A stretch of 64,000 bases of DNA from positions 995,636 to 1,059,635 of the forward strand of contig DATALT010000002.1 of NCBI GenBank assembly GCA_036260945.1, given 5' to 3'. The position numbers and the translations under genes are program-made. Each line of letters begins with the position of its first letter. The stretch's first letter is position 1. Shown piece by piece: positions 36,357 to 45,278 of this stretch. The notes below the pieces were generated by a model. The model saw nothing but the letters and a program-made list of their open reading frames with translations. It searched no databases and had not been told where the DNA came from. The stretch comes from Candidatus Babeliales bacterium (GTDB lineage Bacteria > Babelota > Babeliae > Babelales > JACPOV01).

Positions 36357-37512
36357 AATCAAATAAATTGCCATAATTTTTTTTAACTTGTGCTATAACT
36401 TTTTCTTGATCACGAATAGTTACTCGCCTCCCGCGATGGGCAACTTCAGCTGCGACCGCTAACTTTTGTGATTCCGTGAGAATAATTACGGGGCAATTAT
36501 CTTTGTAATTTACATCTTCAAAAACATATGCATCGTCTCCAGAGTTGATCATAGATTCGGCCATTGTTCGAGCATGAAGTTTATTTGATTCGTCAGTAGC
36601 TTGGGGAATAAAGGGATCAATACCAATTTTTTTGCTGTAGCTACCAAGGGCTCTATTATCGCGAGGAAAGCATGGCCCGCCAAATCCGTACCCTGGTTTC
36701 AAGCACTTTGTCCCAATTCTTGAATCGTTTCCGATTGCATTTAAAACATCGTATTTATTGGCACCAGGGGTTTTATCTGCAATGTCGCCAATCATGTTAG
36801 CAAAAGCTATTTTAGTTGTTATGAAACAATTTATTGATAATTTGGTTATTTCTGCGCTTTCGGCGGACATTCGGCATATTTTTGGATTATTTTTGCAAAC
36901 TTTTCTGTGGATTGATTCCAAGATATCGCCAGCTTCACGAGAACCTTCGCCAATAAGAACGATATCAGGATTTTCAAAACCCTGAATAATATTTCCTTGT
37001 GCGATAAATTCAGGATTATAACTCACTGAGACGTTCGTACAATCTTTAAGGAGGATAGGCGCAATTGAGTGGATGTAGCCTGGGAAAACAGTGCAGCAAA
37101 TTACGATATGTTTGTTTGCGACTTTGCGTTTATTAATTTCTTCAAGGAGGCTATTGAGTATTGAGTGATCATAGGCTTCATCGTTTGGTGTCGTCGGCGT
37201 TGCGACAACAACAAAATACACGTCTGAAAATTTGAGCCCTTCATCTAATGATGTTGAGGCTCTAAAATTCTTACTTTTTTGCAAATAATCGATCACGCCC
37301 GGCTCGCATGATTCTAATGTTTTTGTATTTATTTTGTGTACATATTCTGGTGAAATATCGATTCCCAAAACATTGAATCCGACTTTTTCCAAACAAAGAG
37401 CATTGCATATTCCTAAGCAGCCAATGCCAATCACGGTGATATTGTCTATGGCATTGACGCAAATAGAAGTTAATAACATTAACGCTAAAGAGACGCTGAG
37501 TACTGGCTTCAT
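36343..37512 (-). CDS. Secreted UDP-glucose/GDP-mannose dehydrogenase-family enzyme
   Basis: 389 residues from ATG 37512, with AGGAG six bases upstream; a longer frame to 37608 lacks such a site. Residues 1-21 form a clear signal peptide (LALMLLTSICVNA). The NAD-binding motif VIGIGCLG (29-34) follows, then VVATPTTP, SYNPEFIAQGN, a conserved Lys near 224 and the catalytic loop PGYGFGGPCFPRDN with Cys281. All core residues of four-electron UDP-sugar 6-dehydrogenases are present, so it should be active if folded with NAD. The product would be a UDP-uronic acid. An NAD-dependent dehydrogenase with an export signal is unexpected. Confidence 0.86.
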   Translation of the reverse strand: MKPVLSVSLALMLLTSICVNAIDNITVIGIGCLGICNALCLEKVGFNVLGIDISPEYVHKINTKTLESCEPGVIDYLQKSKNFRASTSLDEGLKFSDVYFVVVATPTTPNDEAYDHSILNSLLEEINKRKVANKHIVICCTVFPGYIHSIAPILLKDCTNVSVSYNPEFIAQGNIIQGFENPDIVLIGEGSREAGDILESIHRKVCKNNPKICRMSAESAEITKLSINCFITTKIAFANMIGDIADKTPGANKYDVLNAIGNDSRIGTKCLKPGYGFGGPCFPRDNRALGSYSKKIGIDPFIPQATDESNKLHARTMAESMINSGDDAYVFEDVNYKDNCPVIILTESQKLAVAAEVAHRGRRVTIRDQEKVIAQVKKNYGNLFDYESI

Positions 37513-37540
37513 ACTTTCTCCTGTGGAAATGTTACATCTT

Positions 37541-38245
37541 TTATTGTAGATATTTTGTATTGCGATAGATTTCTTCAAAATCAGTTTTTTTGAGTAATAC
37601 GAATCCATTGGAAATCAGCATTTTTTGAATATCGTAGTTATTAAGCGTATTTTCGATCACAATAACATCTATGTCAAAAACACTAAAGTCTATTGTTTTT
37701 AGGATCTCTGCAGTTTGTTTGCTTTTCGCGACGCTTAATAAATCAATATGATTAAGTTCCAGCGCTTCCATTATTTGCGCAAAGGTAAAGCACTGCATAT
37801 CGGTAAGCTCAATCTTGCCTTTTAGGTTGTAAGCTTTTTCAATGGTCCGTTTTAGTTCTGCTGGTTCAAATAATGCCAGTGGCCCGCTTAAAGCCTTTGC
37901 GTTTTGTTCATCAGCATTTTCAGTGGTAACTTTTAAGAAAGGCAGCGTTCCGCCCTGCGGAGTGATTCCTGCATTTATGCAAATCGCTAATCTGCAGGTG
38001 CGAAGTTTTTCATATATTGAGGGCAAACTCTCTGTGCACGCGCCCACCCACCCTAATTGTTTTTCAAAATAATAGGTTTTGTTATCAGTGATTCCGTCAC
38101 CAGCTCCGATATCAAAAAAGACCCCAGTTCTTTTGTCGCCAAAAAGTTGGTGGATAAATCCATCTGCGCTATCTTGGGAGCGTAATGTGGCGCAAGCGGC
38201 GCAAATTGTCACTATAAAAAAGCTTTTAAAGACGCTATTCATCAC
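37541..38245 (-). CDS. Secreted FkbM-like methyltransferase family protein
   Basis: 234 residues. Signal peptide about 1-22 (ending TLRSQD). Core: GVFFDIGAGDGITDNKTYYFEKQLGWVGAC (read as two blocks around motif I GVFFDIGAGDG and the conserved LGWVG), LELNHIDLLSVAKSK and a C-terminal GFVLLKKTDFEEIY. This is the branch of FkbM proteins with an N-terminal D-I-G-A-x-D-G motif. The second half is more divergent (LLSVAKSK where LSLDVEG is usual), so activity is less certain. It lies upstream of, and on the same strand as, the UDP-sugar dehydrogenase. Confidence 0.75.
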   Translation of the reverse strand: MMNSVFKSFFIVTICAACATLRSQDSADGFIHQLFGDKRTGVFFDIGAGDGITDNKTYYFEKQLGWVGACTESLPSIYEKLRTCRLAICINAGITPQGGTLPFLKVTTENADEQNAKALSGPLALFEPAELKRTIEKAYNLKGKIELTDMQCFTFAQIMEALELNHIDLLSVAKSKQTAEILKTIDFSVFDIDVIVIENTLNNYDIQKMLISNGFVLLKKTDFEEIYRNTKYLQ

Positions 38246-38313
38246 TATTCCTTTGGTTGCACTGTCCTTTTTATTTTCTTATGTGCAACATAATGCAGAA
38301 AAGGATTGATGTA

Positions 38314-38352
38314 AATTGAAATAAATAGTTTACCGGCTTGATTATTTCAATT
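38314..38352. promoter_or_regulatory. 11-bp inverted repeat in a divergent intergenic region, with possible promoter
   Basis: AATTGAAATAA (38314-38324) and its exact reverse complement TTATTTCAATT (38342-38352) flank 17 bases, between a minus-strand methyltransferase and the plus-strand effector-like cluster. TTGATT (38338) and GATAAT (38362), 18 bases apart, could be a promoter for the plus side, so the repeat may be an operator. Evidence is purely positional. Confidence 0.35.
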
Positions 38353-38439
38353 ATGCTATAAGATAATAATTGTTCTTTTTATTTAGCGATTATTCTCATC
38401 GGTAAATATTTTCTTTCTTTAGATTGTGAGGTAAAAAAA

Positions 38440-39042
38440 ATGGTAAGAATCTCTCCACTTGTTTTTCTTGGTTTGGTTGTTCATATTATTCCAGCGTACG
38501 GCATGGACGATAAAGAAGCTCAAAAAAAAACTTTCGGCGAAGTTATTAAGAAACTGGAGAAAAAAAAGACTCATCGTTTGAGCGATAAAAGTGGGATACA
38601 TGGCCACTTTAATCCAGTTTTTGGTGAGCACCTTACTACAAAGCTTCAGCTCTTAGGGGCTGTGCATGAGGGAGATGCAGATAAAGTGCGCGAGATTGCA
38701 ACCAAACATCACAGTTTCGTCCCGCAAGTTATTAATTTGGGAGTTGAAGAGTATGAAAAAGCAAAAGAAAGCGGAAAGAAAAAAAAGGCCTCTGAAAAGA
38801 AAAAAGTCGCCGCCATACTACTTCTCAATTGCAAGAGGAACTCGATTTTAGAAAATGTACATCCTAAGACTCCAAGTATGAATGATGCTTTAGAGATTGT
38901 TAAGCTTAGCAATGATGGAAACTTAAATGCTGCGAAAAATTATTTAGATAATAAACAAAAAAAGAAACCGGGTAAGCGAACGAGCTTTTTTGGCAAAAAA
39001 GAGATCTCCAGCTCGGATTCAAGTTCAGAGTCAGGTGAATAA
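38440..39042 (+). CDS. Secreted Lys-rich ankyrin-like protein 1 of 5
   Basis: 200 residues, GAGG eight bases before the ATG. Signal peptide of about 21 residues ending AYGMD. Residues 65-95 (LLGAVHEGDADKVREIA) resemble one ankyrin-type helix pair. A Lys-rich helical segment follows, and the tail is Ser/Glu-rich (SSSDSSSESGE). It is the first of five tandem genes with the same build: signal peptide, short mature N terminus, helical repeat-like core and charged tail. A secreted effector role is possible but inferred. Confidence 0.7.
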   Translation: MVRISPLVFLGLVVHIIPAYGMDDKEAQKKTFGEVIKKLEKKKTHRLSDKSGIHGHFNPVFGEHLTTKLQLLGAVHEGDADKVREIATKHHSFVPQVINLGVEEYEKAKESGKKKKASEKKKVAAILLLNCKRNSILENVHPKTPSMNDALEIVKLSNDGNLNAAKNYLDNKQKKKPGKRTSFFGKKEISSSDSSSESGE

Positions 39043-39115
39043 TAAGCAGTAATTCGCTTTGCTGTTTATGAAAAAAATGATGCATTTTACCGCGCGTTAC
39101 CTTGAGTAAAGAACT

Positions 39116-39844
39116 ATGCGAAAACATCTTGTTATTTTGGGATTGTTTTTTTCGACTTCGTCATTCACTATGGATTCTAATAATCCAGTTAAAAAGCTTC
39201 AAGAGGCTTTTGGTGAATTTGTTGAGAAGCGAAAACAAAAAAAACTGAGGCGCATTCAATCTCAGATAGAGAAAAAAAAGACAATAAATACTGAGCAGTT
39301 TGAAACATGGGCAGTGGAGTCTCTGAGCCGTGATGAGGATGATCTTGCCAAGCTTATGATGGAAACGACTGCAAAAAGTAAGATTACCTGGGACGATGTT
39401 TTTCATGCTGCTGTAGAAAAACAAGAAGTAGTATCTATAGAAAAACTTTTGAAAGCGTACAGCGTCAACCCTAATAAGCCGGATAGTAATGGGATCACTC
39501 CACTATTTAAAGCGCTTAAAAAAGTGGCTCATTATAAAAAAGAAGGAACAGAAAAAGAGATTGAGACGGCAATAAACATAGTTTCTCGTTTGATCGAAAG
39601 TGAAAAAATTGATTTTTCTATCCGATGCCAAGATGCAACCCCAGCAGAATTTGTAGCCCTTAATAAGCTGAGTGAAGTTGAGACACTGATGAAAAAAACT
39701 CCTAAAAAGAGTGAAACCTGTACGGTTGATGTTTCTGAAATCCTTGAAGGGAAAAAAATAGGATCGCAACCTAGTTCTGGGCTCTTTAACAGATTTCGCA
39801 GCCTTTCTCTTTCTACATTGAAAAGAGATGAAAAGAGAAAATAA
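39116..39844 (+). CDS. Secreted ankyrin-like protein 2 of 5
   Basis: 242 residues. Signal peptide of about 18 residues ending SSFTMD. A basic helix follows. Residues about 95-200 contain degenerate ankyrin repeats: VFHAAVEKQEVVSIEKLL and NPNKPDSNGITPLFKALKK, the latter with the typical D-x-x-G-x-T-P-L core. The basic C-terminal tail ends LSTLKRDEKRK. No obvious SD precedes the ATG. Second member of the tandem cluster; a host-interaction role is inferred from family habit. Confidence 0.72.
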   Translation: MRKHLVILGLFFSTSSFTMDSNNPVKKLQEAFGEFVEKRKQKKLRRIQSQIEKKKTINTEQFETWAVESLSRDEDDLAKLMMETTAKSKITWDDVFHAAVEKQEVVSIEKLLKAYSVNPNKPDSNGITPLFKALKKVAHYKKEGTEKEIETAINIVSRLIESEKIDFSIRCQDATPAEFVALNKLSEVETLMKKTPKKSETCTVDVSEILEGKKIGSQPSSGLFNRFRSLSLSTLKRDEKRK

Positions 39845-39928
39845 TTTTCTCGATCTGTATTCCAATTTGGATGTTTGAATTTCTATACTATTCCCATCGG
39901 TGGTTTTTTATTCTTGGGGGAAGATGAG

Positions 39929-40963
39929 ATGGGAAAGATGTTCGTTGGGTTCATGATTGTTTCTCTTATGCTCATTTGGCAATCCGCATATGGAATGGAG
40001 CAAGGCGAAAAAACGAGCTCGATAGAAAAATTTTTAAGATTTCTATCTCTAACGCCAAAAAAAGAAAAAAAACAGAAAAATGAATCTGCACACAGCGCTA
40101 ATTCAAGCGTTCAAAACACGCCAAAGACGCCCCGTTTTTCTGAAAAATCAACAGAAGAGACGGTTCCCCTTCCCAAAAGTGAAAGCGATCCGATTCATTC
40201 CCCCACAAGGCCTCGACTAGTCCAGTTTTTTTCGCATGGCGCTAACGGCATGAAAAATAATTTTCACTACCCACTCATTTTTGAGCTATTTGAACAGGGA
40301 AAAACAAATCTAGCTGAGCAACAAATGGTTCAAAATAAAATTACACCGGAGGCAATATTTGAAGAAGCTCTTCGCAAAGTAAATCCAAAGGTGGCAGCAT
40401 GCGCTATTCGCTGCAAGGAGGCCGATCTGGAGAAGATGCTTATAGGGTTGATTGATGAGCTTAAGCCCTACTATAAAAAGAAATCGTTAAAAGCAGAGGA
40501 AATGCAAAAATTATCAGATAAGGGCGGCGAGCAAAAAAAGGTTGATCAACTTTCGACTGAAATTCGTAACCTAGCTGCAGATCAAAAGCCGCTGCGTAAT
40601 TTAGTTAGAAGCATATTGGATAGGCTGGAAACAGATCGGGATACGCTTAAAGTTGATAAAGCCATAGAGTTCGCCAAGGAAAATAAAATGGACGATATTG
40701 TGATGGCAATAAACCTTGTTGTAAAGACTGGCAGGAAAATGAAAGAAATATCGAACGCCAATATTGAGCGACTGGAGAACGATTCTGACTATCGTGCATT
40801 TTGGGGTTTGGCAACTGGCGTGGAAATGCCGCAAGGGAAACTTAAAAGTGGTGATGAGGGTTTTGGCTCTTCAAGTTTTTCAATAAACGACCGATCAGAT
40901 TCATTTGATTCACGACGATCTAAAAAAAATAAGAAAAAAAACGAACAAGGGCAAGCCAGTTAG
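39929..40963 (+). CDS. Secreted helical protein 3 of 5
   Basis: 344 residues from ATG 39929, with GGGGGAAG upstream; the frame continues back to a TTG at 39875. Signal peptide of about 21 residues ending SAYGME. A Ser/Pro/Lys-rich linker (about 30-105) precedes a long charged helical region with heptad-like stretches (about 190-290). The tail is Ser/Asp-rich with a basic end. The IEKFLRFLSLTPKKEKK stretch just after the signal peptide resembles KRIQKFLGLGKKEDK in member 5. I do not see a clear ankyrin core here. Function unknown. Confidence 0.7.
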   Translation: MGKMFVGFMIVSLMLIWQSAYGMEQGEKTSSIEKFLRFLSLTPKKEKKQKNESAHSANSSVQNTPKTPRFSEKSTEETVPLPKSESDPIHSPTRPRLVQFFSHGANGMKNNFHYPLIFELFEQGKTNLAEQQMVQNKITPEAIFEEALRKVNPKVAACAIRCKEADLEKMLIGLIDELKPYYKKKSLKAEEMQKLSDKGGEQKKVDQLSTEIRNLAADQKPLRNLVRSILDRLETDRDTLKVDKAIEFAKENKMDDIVMAINLVVKTGRKMKEISNANIERLENDSDYRAFWGLATGVEMPQGKLKSGDEGFGSSSFSINDRSDSFDSRRSKKNKKKNEQGQAS

Positions 40964-41063
40964 CAGATTGCTGTTTTGATTCACGCGGTGTGGACGAAAA
41001 TAGCTTTAATTTGATACGGCTATTTTGTAATAATGACTAAAGAACATAATAAGTGGGGGAATT

Positions 41064-41672
41064 ATGAATAGAAGAATACCGGTTTATTACTTTTTGTTGC
41101 TCGTTTTTTCTGCTTCTGGATTTGCCATGGAAAAACCACGACTCCAGTACACTAAAGCAAAGCGGGATATTTCCAAAAAAACGATGATACTTCAAGAGGA
41201 ATCGCGTATTTTTGGTTTTATTAAGAAAAAAAATCCGGCTAAAGTGAAAGAGTGCTTGGAAAATCTCTCAACAGCGTCCCTTTCCTCCGATTTTTTAATT
41301 GAAAATGAGACGGGAAATACGCCTTTAATTAAAGCGGTAAAAGTTTGGGAAAAAGCGATGATAAATAAAGAAGAATCCAAAGGGGTACTAAGGGCTATCA
41401 TTACCCATTCGCCGCTTCCTGATCCAACGATAAAAAACAAAAAAAATCAAACCGCGATCGATTGTGCAAAGAATCAAAAATTAAAAAAAGCACTTGAGAC
41501 CATAGCTCATGGCAAAAAAGAGATAGAGCAAGGCCAGCAGGAAATTACCACACTTCTGGCTGAGCAGGCTCGAAAAAACTCGGTTTGGAGTGAAGAGGTT
41601 TTAGGAAAAGGTATGGAGCCGCAGCCTGATAGTTGGGATGAGCCTTCCAAAAAAGAAGATTCTCAAAACTAA
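41064..41672 (+). CDS. Secreted ankyrin-like protein 4 of 5
   Basis: 202 residues, GGGGG four bases before AATTATG. Signal peptide of about 19 residues ending GFAME. Residues about 50-160 contain two degenerate ankyrin units: IFGFIKKKNPAKVKECLE followed by ENETGNTPLIKAVKVWEKA (classic G-N-T-P-L) and DPTIKNKKNQTAIDCAKN. A helical charged tail follows. Secreted ankyrin proteins commonly bind host proteins in intracellular bacteria; that role here is inferred. Confidence 0.74.
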   Translation: MNRRIPVYYFLLLVFSASGFAMEKPRLQYTKAKRDISKKTMILQEESRIFGFIKKKNPAKVKECLENLSTASLSSDFLIENETGNTPLIKAVKVWEKAMINKEESKGVLRAIITHSPLPDPTIKNKKNQTAIDCAKNQKLKKALETIAHGKKEIEQGQQEITTLLAEQARKNSVWSEEVLGKGMEPQPDSWDEPSKKEDSQN

Positions 41673-41762
41673 TCTTTTCCAAGCGTTCAATTAGATACAT
41701 TCCAATTGGTATCATCCTTTGATTACACTAAAACTAAATGGAAAAAAAATGGGGGTGTTGGC

Positions 41763-42554
41763 ATGGCTAGGAGAAAAAAAGTGACAGCGCTTTTCGTGAG
41801 CGCTGTTTTGTTTTTTGAAATAGTGGCAATGGAGGAAGATTCAAAACTTAAAAGAATCCAGAAATTTCTAGGTTTGGGAAAGAAAGAGGACAAGATAGTC
41901 ACGCGCCCGCGGCAGGTGCATAGAGAGTCATCTCAGGAGAAGCCGATAGCTATTGATCAAATGGCAACGCTACAGCTCTTTTCTGCTATCGGAGAGAATG
42001 ATCCAGATCAAGTAGAGCGTCTGTTTAACGACAATGTGATCTATATTAATTTCCAAGAGGGTAAGAAAAAAAATACCCCTTTGATGGCAGCAGTTATGAA
42101 TTTCGAAAAGCAAAAAGATAAAAAAAATGAAAAGGCTGATGCAAAAAAAGCGTGGAAAATCATTTGTCTTCTGTGTGATCCAAAATGGTCAGGCGAGATC
42201 GATTTACAGCTTCTTAATGCCGATCAAAAGTCCGCAAAATCGTTAGCGCAAGAATGCGCCCAGAAGTATGAAATGCCTCAGCTTGTGAGCGCTATCGAAA
42301 TGATCGAGCTTAATAAAAACTGTGCGGAAATTATGAATAAAAATATGAAAGCTATGAGGGAAGATCCTGATAAAAAAAAAATATTCGAAAAACTTGTTGG
42401 CGTCCGTGAAGATTCATTTTATATGACTTTCTTGGGTGCAGCAAAAAATAAATTAATGAGTAGAAAGGATTCATTAAAAACCAAGGAAGCGCAGCCAGAG
42501 ACCCAGGTTGAGAAAGAAGAACTATCAACCGATGGCAAGCCTGGTCTGCCATAG
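41763..42554 (+). CDS. Secreted ankyrin-like protein 5 of 5
   Basis: 263 residues from ATG 41763; a longer frame to a TTG at 41706 would put a charged stretch before the signal peptide. Signal peptide about 1-20 (basic MARRKK, hydrophobic, EIVAME). Ankyrin-like units: QLFSAIGENDPDQVERLFND and KKNTPLMAAVMNFEK, then KSAKSLAQECAQ. Lys-rich throughout. The cluster ends here; a hairpin follows at 42564. Confidence 0.74.
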   Translation: MARRKKVTALFVSAVLFFEIVAMEEDSKLKRIQKFLGLGKKEDKIVTRPRQVHRESSQEKPIAIDQMATLQLFSAIGENDPDQVERLFNDNVIYINFQEGKKKNTPLMAAVMNFEKQKDKKNEKADAKKAWKIICLLCDPKWSGEIDLQLLNADQKSAKSLAQECAQKYEMPQLVSAIEMIELNKNCAEIMNKNMKAMREDPDKKKIFEKLVGVREDSFYMTFLGAAKNKLMSRKDSLKTKEAQPETQVEKEELSTDGKPGLP

Positions 42555-42563
42555 TTACGACTC

Positions 42564-42587
42564 GCAAATCGCTTTCTTGCGATTTGC
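42564..42587. terminator. Perfect 9-bp hairpin after the ankyrin-like cluster, no T-tract
   Basis: GCAAATCGC, loop TTTCTT, GCGATTTGC. It sits ten bases after the stop of the last cluster gene. Lack of a following T-run makes a classical intrinsic terminator doubtful; it could protect the mRNA 3' end. Confidence 0.4.
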
Positions 42588-42646
42588 TATGCCCATTTAC
42601 TAAACTAACACTCAAAAAGCTACTCCAAAACGGGGGAGAGGGGAAA

Positions 42647-43831
42647 ATGAGTTTAGTTCGATCCAGAATTATTAGCATACTAGCGGTTGGCCTTGCGGTG
42701 GCGTGTGCCACAATTTTTGTCTGGCAACGCCAACAATGCACGGGGCCGTACTCATTATGTGATTCTGCAAAAAAAGAAAATCTCGTTCCTGTTGCCATTA
42801 TTGGCGGTGGACCCGCTGGGCTCAGTGCTGCCGTTTACACTGCCCGGGCACAATTTAGAACGGTTGTTTTTGGTGGCATGGAACCGGGTGGAGAATTAAC
42901 CGGCGTAAAGCTGATCGAAAATTGGCCAGGAAGGCAAGGATCTACGGGTGCGCAACTGATTGATGATCTAACTTCGCAAGCAAAACATTTTGGCGCAATG
43001 TTGGTCAACCAAGCAATTACGAAAGTTGATTTTTCGCAGTGGCCGTTTGTTTTAACATTAGACGATGGAACTATTATTCATGCATTGGCGGTAATTATTG
43101 CTTCAGGTGGCATAGCGCGGCGCCTCGATATTCCGGGTGTTGAAAGATATTGGGGAAAAGGGGTGGGTAGCTGCACCATATGCGAAGCACCTTTCTATAA
43201 AGACAAAGACGCTGCGGTTGTGGGGGGTGGCGATACGAGTGGCGAGCGGGCGTTGCAGCTTGCGGCGTACGCAAAAAATGTTTATTTAATTGTTCGGGAG
43301 CCTCGGCTTCAAGCGTGTGCAACCGTGCAGGATTATCTAAAAAAAGCGAAGAACATCCATATTTACGTTAATACAAAGCTTGAACAAATTAGCGGTGACG
43401 ATGATGCTGTGACTTCCATGGTTATCCGCGAGGGGAAAAATTCAGCCCAGCAAATTCCTATTAACGGCCTCTATTTTGCAATTGGTTATATTCCAAATTC
43501 TGCATTATTTAAAACCAAGCTAGCGGTAGATAATCAAGGATTTATTAAGGTAGAACCACAAACACAAAAAACTACAGTGCCAGGAATTTTTGCGGCAGGA
43601 AATGTTGCTGCTTCTGATAAAGAATATGGAAAAGCGGGTGTTGCGAGCGGAAGTGGCGTTAAAGCTGGGATGGACACGATCGCATTTCTGGAAAAAATTG
43701 GTTTTACGCAAGAGCAAGCGGAAAAAACGGCTCCTCGCTTTTATCAACCACCAACTATGAACGATGAAAATACGCTGAATAAAAAAAGTGTGCTTTCCGA
43801 TTATTATTCAATAGAATCGGTACAGAATTAA
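42647..43831 (+). CDS. trxB: Thioredoxin reductase with N-terminal membrane anchor
   Basis: 394 residues from ATG 42647, preceded by a very purine-rich site (GGGGGAGAGGGG). Residues 7-26 are one hydrophobic segment, absent from normal TrxB (about 310-320 residues). The FAD motif IIGGGPAGLSAA (51-62) follows, then MEPGGELTG, the redox pair CTIC (C176, C179), the NADPH motif VVGGGDTSGE and C-terminal GIFAAGNVAA. The C terminus carries about 35 extra residues. TrxB reduces thioredoxin with NADPH. The anchor would place it at the membrane, possibly supplying DipZ (inference); whether it faces in or out is not clear from the flanking charges. Confidence 0.9.
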   Translation: MSLVRSRIISILAVGLAVACATIFVWQRQQCTGPYSLCDSAKKENLVPVAIIGGGPAGLSAAVYTARAQFRTVVFGGMEPGGELTGVKLIENWPGRQGSTGAQLIDDLTSQAKHFGAMLVNQAITKVDFSQWPFVLTLDDGTIIHALAVIIASGGIARRLDIPGVERYWGKGVGSCTICEAPFYKDKDAAVVGGGDTSGERALQLAAYAKNVYLIVREPRLQACATVQDYLKKAKNIHIYVNTKLEQISGDDDAVTSMVIREGKNSAQQIPINGLYFAIGYIPNSALFKTKLAVDNQGFIKVEPQTQKTTVPGIFAAGNVAASDKEYGKAGVASGSGVKAGMDTIAFLEKIGFTQEQAEKTAPRFYQPPTMNDENTLNKKSVLSDYYSIESVQN

Positions 43832-43854
43832 AGTTGTTATACGCCGATGCTCGT

Positions 43855-45171
43855 TTAATAAATGGGAAATTGGGCACACAATTTTTTAACCTCTTTTTTT
43901 ATCGCACTCATGTGTTGAACCGATTCGTGATGTTCCAGTGCGTCGTGAATTAAGAGCGCAACTTGATGCATATCTTCTTCTTTCATTCCGCGGGTTGTAA
44001 GCGCTGGGGTTCCAATTCGAATGCCGCTCGTTAATAAAGCGGGCTGCGGATCGAAAGGGATGCAGTTTCGATTCAGAACGATATGCACTTGATCTAAAAT
44101 TTGTTCCGCTTGTTTTCCATTAATATTTTTGCTTCGTAAATCGAGGACCATTAAGTGATTGTCTGTTCCGCCTGAAACTATTCGATAACCCAACTCACTG
44201 AACGCTTTTGAAAGCGCTTGTGCGTTTTTAATAATCTGCTGCTGATAAAGAGCAAAATCGGGAGCGAGTGCAAGTTTGAAAGCTACCGCTTTTGCTGCGA
44301 TAACATGCATTAATGGGCCGCCTTGCATTCCAGGCATCGTTGCTTTATCGATTTGGGTGGCATATTGTTTTTTGCACATTATCAAACCGCCACGCGGCCC
44401 GCGCAATGTTTTGTGCGTCGTGCTTGTGACAAAATCGGCACTTTCAATTGGGCTTGGATGCAGTTTTGCTGCAATGAGGCCAGCAATATGTGCGATATCG
44501 GCCATAAAAAGCGCATTTACTTCTTTTGCAATCTGAGCAAACTTTTCAAAATCAATAGTACGTGAATAAGCAGATGCGCCCGCAATAATAATTTTTGGTT
44601 TGTGTTGATGAGCCAAGATGCGAATTTGATCAAAATCGAGTTGTTCTGTTTCTTTATTTACCGTGTATGAAACACTTTTAAAGATTTTGCCAGAAAAATT
44701 AACATGATGGCCGTGCGTTAAATGTCCACCTTCAGATAGGCTCATTCCTAATATCGTGTCTCCCGGATTGAGGGATGAAAAGTAAACCGCCATATTAGCT
44801 TGAGACCCGGCATGGGGTTGCACGTTTACATGTTCTGCGCCAAAAAGTTCTTTACATCGTTCTTGTGCCAGAATTTCAGCTTTATCGACTATATGGCAGC
44901 CGCCATAGTAGCGCTTTCCGGGATACCCTTCTGCATACTTGTTCGTGAGAACTGACGCTGATGCTTCAAGAATAACTTTGGGAACATAATTTTCTGAAGC
45001 GATGAGGTTCAGCGTTTGTTCTTCTCTTTTTGCCTCTTGCGTAACGACAGCAAAAATTTCACTGTCGACGCTAGAAAGAGCCCGTACTTTTGGGGTTTTT
45101 TTGATATGTTCAGCTGTTTGTATTTTATCTTCCATAGCCACTATTGCTCGTAATGAGTTTTTGCTTATCAT
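43855..45171 (-). CDS. glyA: Serine hydroxymethyltransferase
   Basis: 438 residues; an internal ATG at 45135 (MEDKIQ) is an equally plausible start and gives 426 residues, closer to the usual length of about 415-430. Motifs: [37 protein letters not shown], the PLP-lysine region [16 protein letters not shown], and [14 protein letters not shown] near the end. It interconverts serine and glycine with transfer of a one-carbon unit to tetrahydrofolate, in the cytoplasm. All key segments are intact. It stands alone on the minus strand, convergent with trxB. Confidence 0.96.
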   Translation of the reverse strand: MISKNSLRAIVAMEDKIQTAEHIKKTPKVRALSSVDSEIFAVVTQEAKREEQTLNLIASENYVPKVILEASASVLTNKYAEGYPGKRYYGGCHIVDKAEILAQERCKELFGAEHVNVQPHAGSQANMAVYFSSLNPGDTILGMSLSEGGHLTHGHHVNFSGKIFKSVSYTVNKETEQLDFDQIRILAHQHKPKIIIAGASAYSRTIDFEKFAQIAKEVNALFMADIAHIAGLIAAKLHPSPIESADFVTSTTHKTLRGPRGGLIMCKKQYATQIDKATMPGMQGGPLMHVIAAKAVAFKLALAPDFALYQQQIIKNAQALSKAFSELGYRIVSGGTDNHLMVLDLRSKNINGKQAEQILDQVHIVLNRNCIPFDPQPALLTSGIRIGTPALTTRGMKEEDMHQVALLIHDALEHHESVQHMSAIKKEVKKLCAQFPIY

Positions 45172-45278
45172 AAACTAAACTTGTATGTTTGTCATTTAGT
45201 AAAAAATAAAAATCAGAAAGAACGCAATCATAAAGATAAATTAAGCTTTACGATCACTATTTATCACAGGAAAGAGTC

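Noticed and set aside
4525..38245. Whole glycan locus as a prophage or integrative island
   Set aside because: No integrase, att-like tRNA boundary, phage structural gene or conjugation gene. Growth by local duplication explains what is seen.
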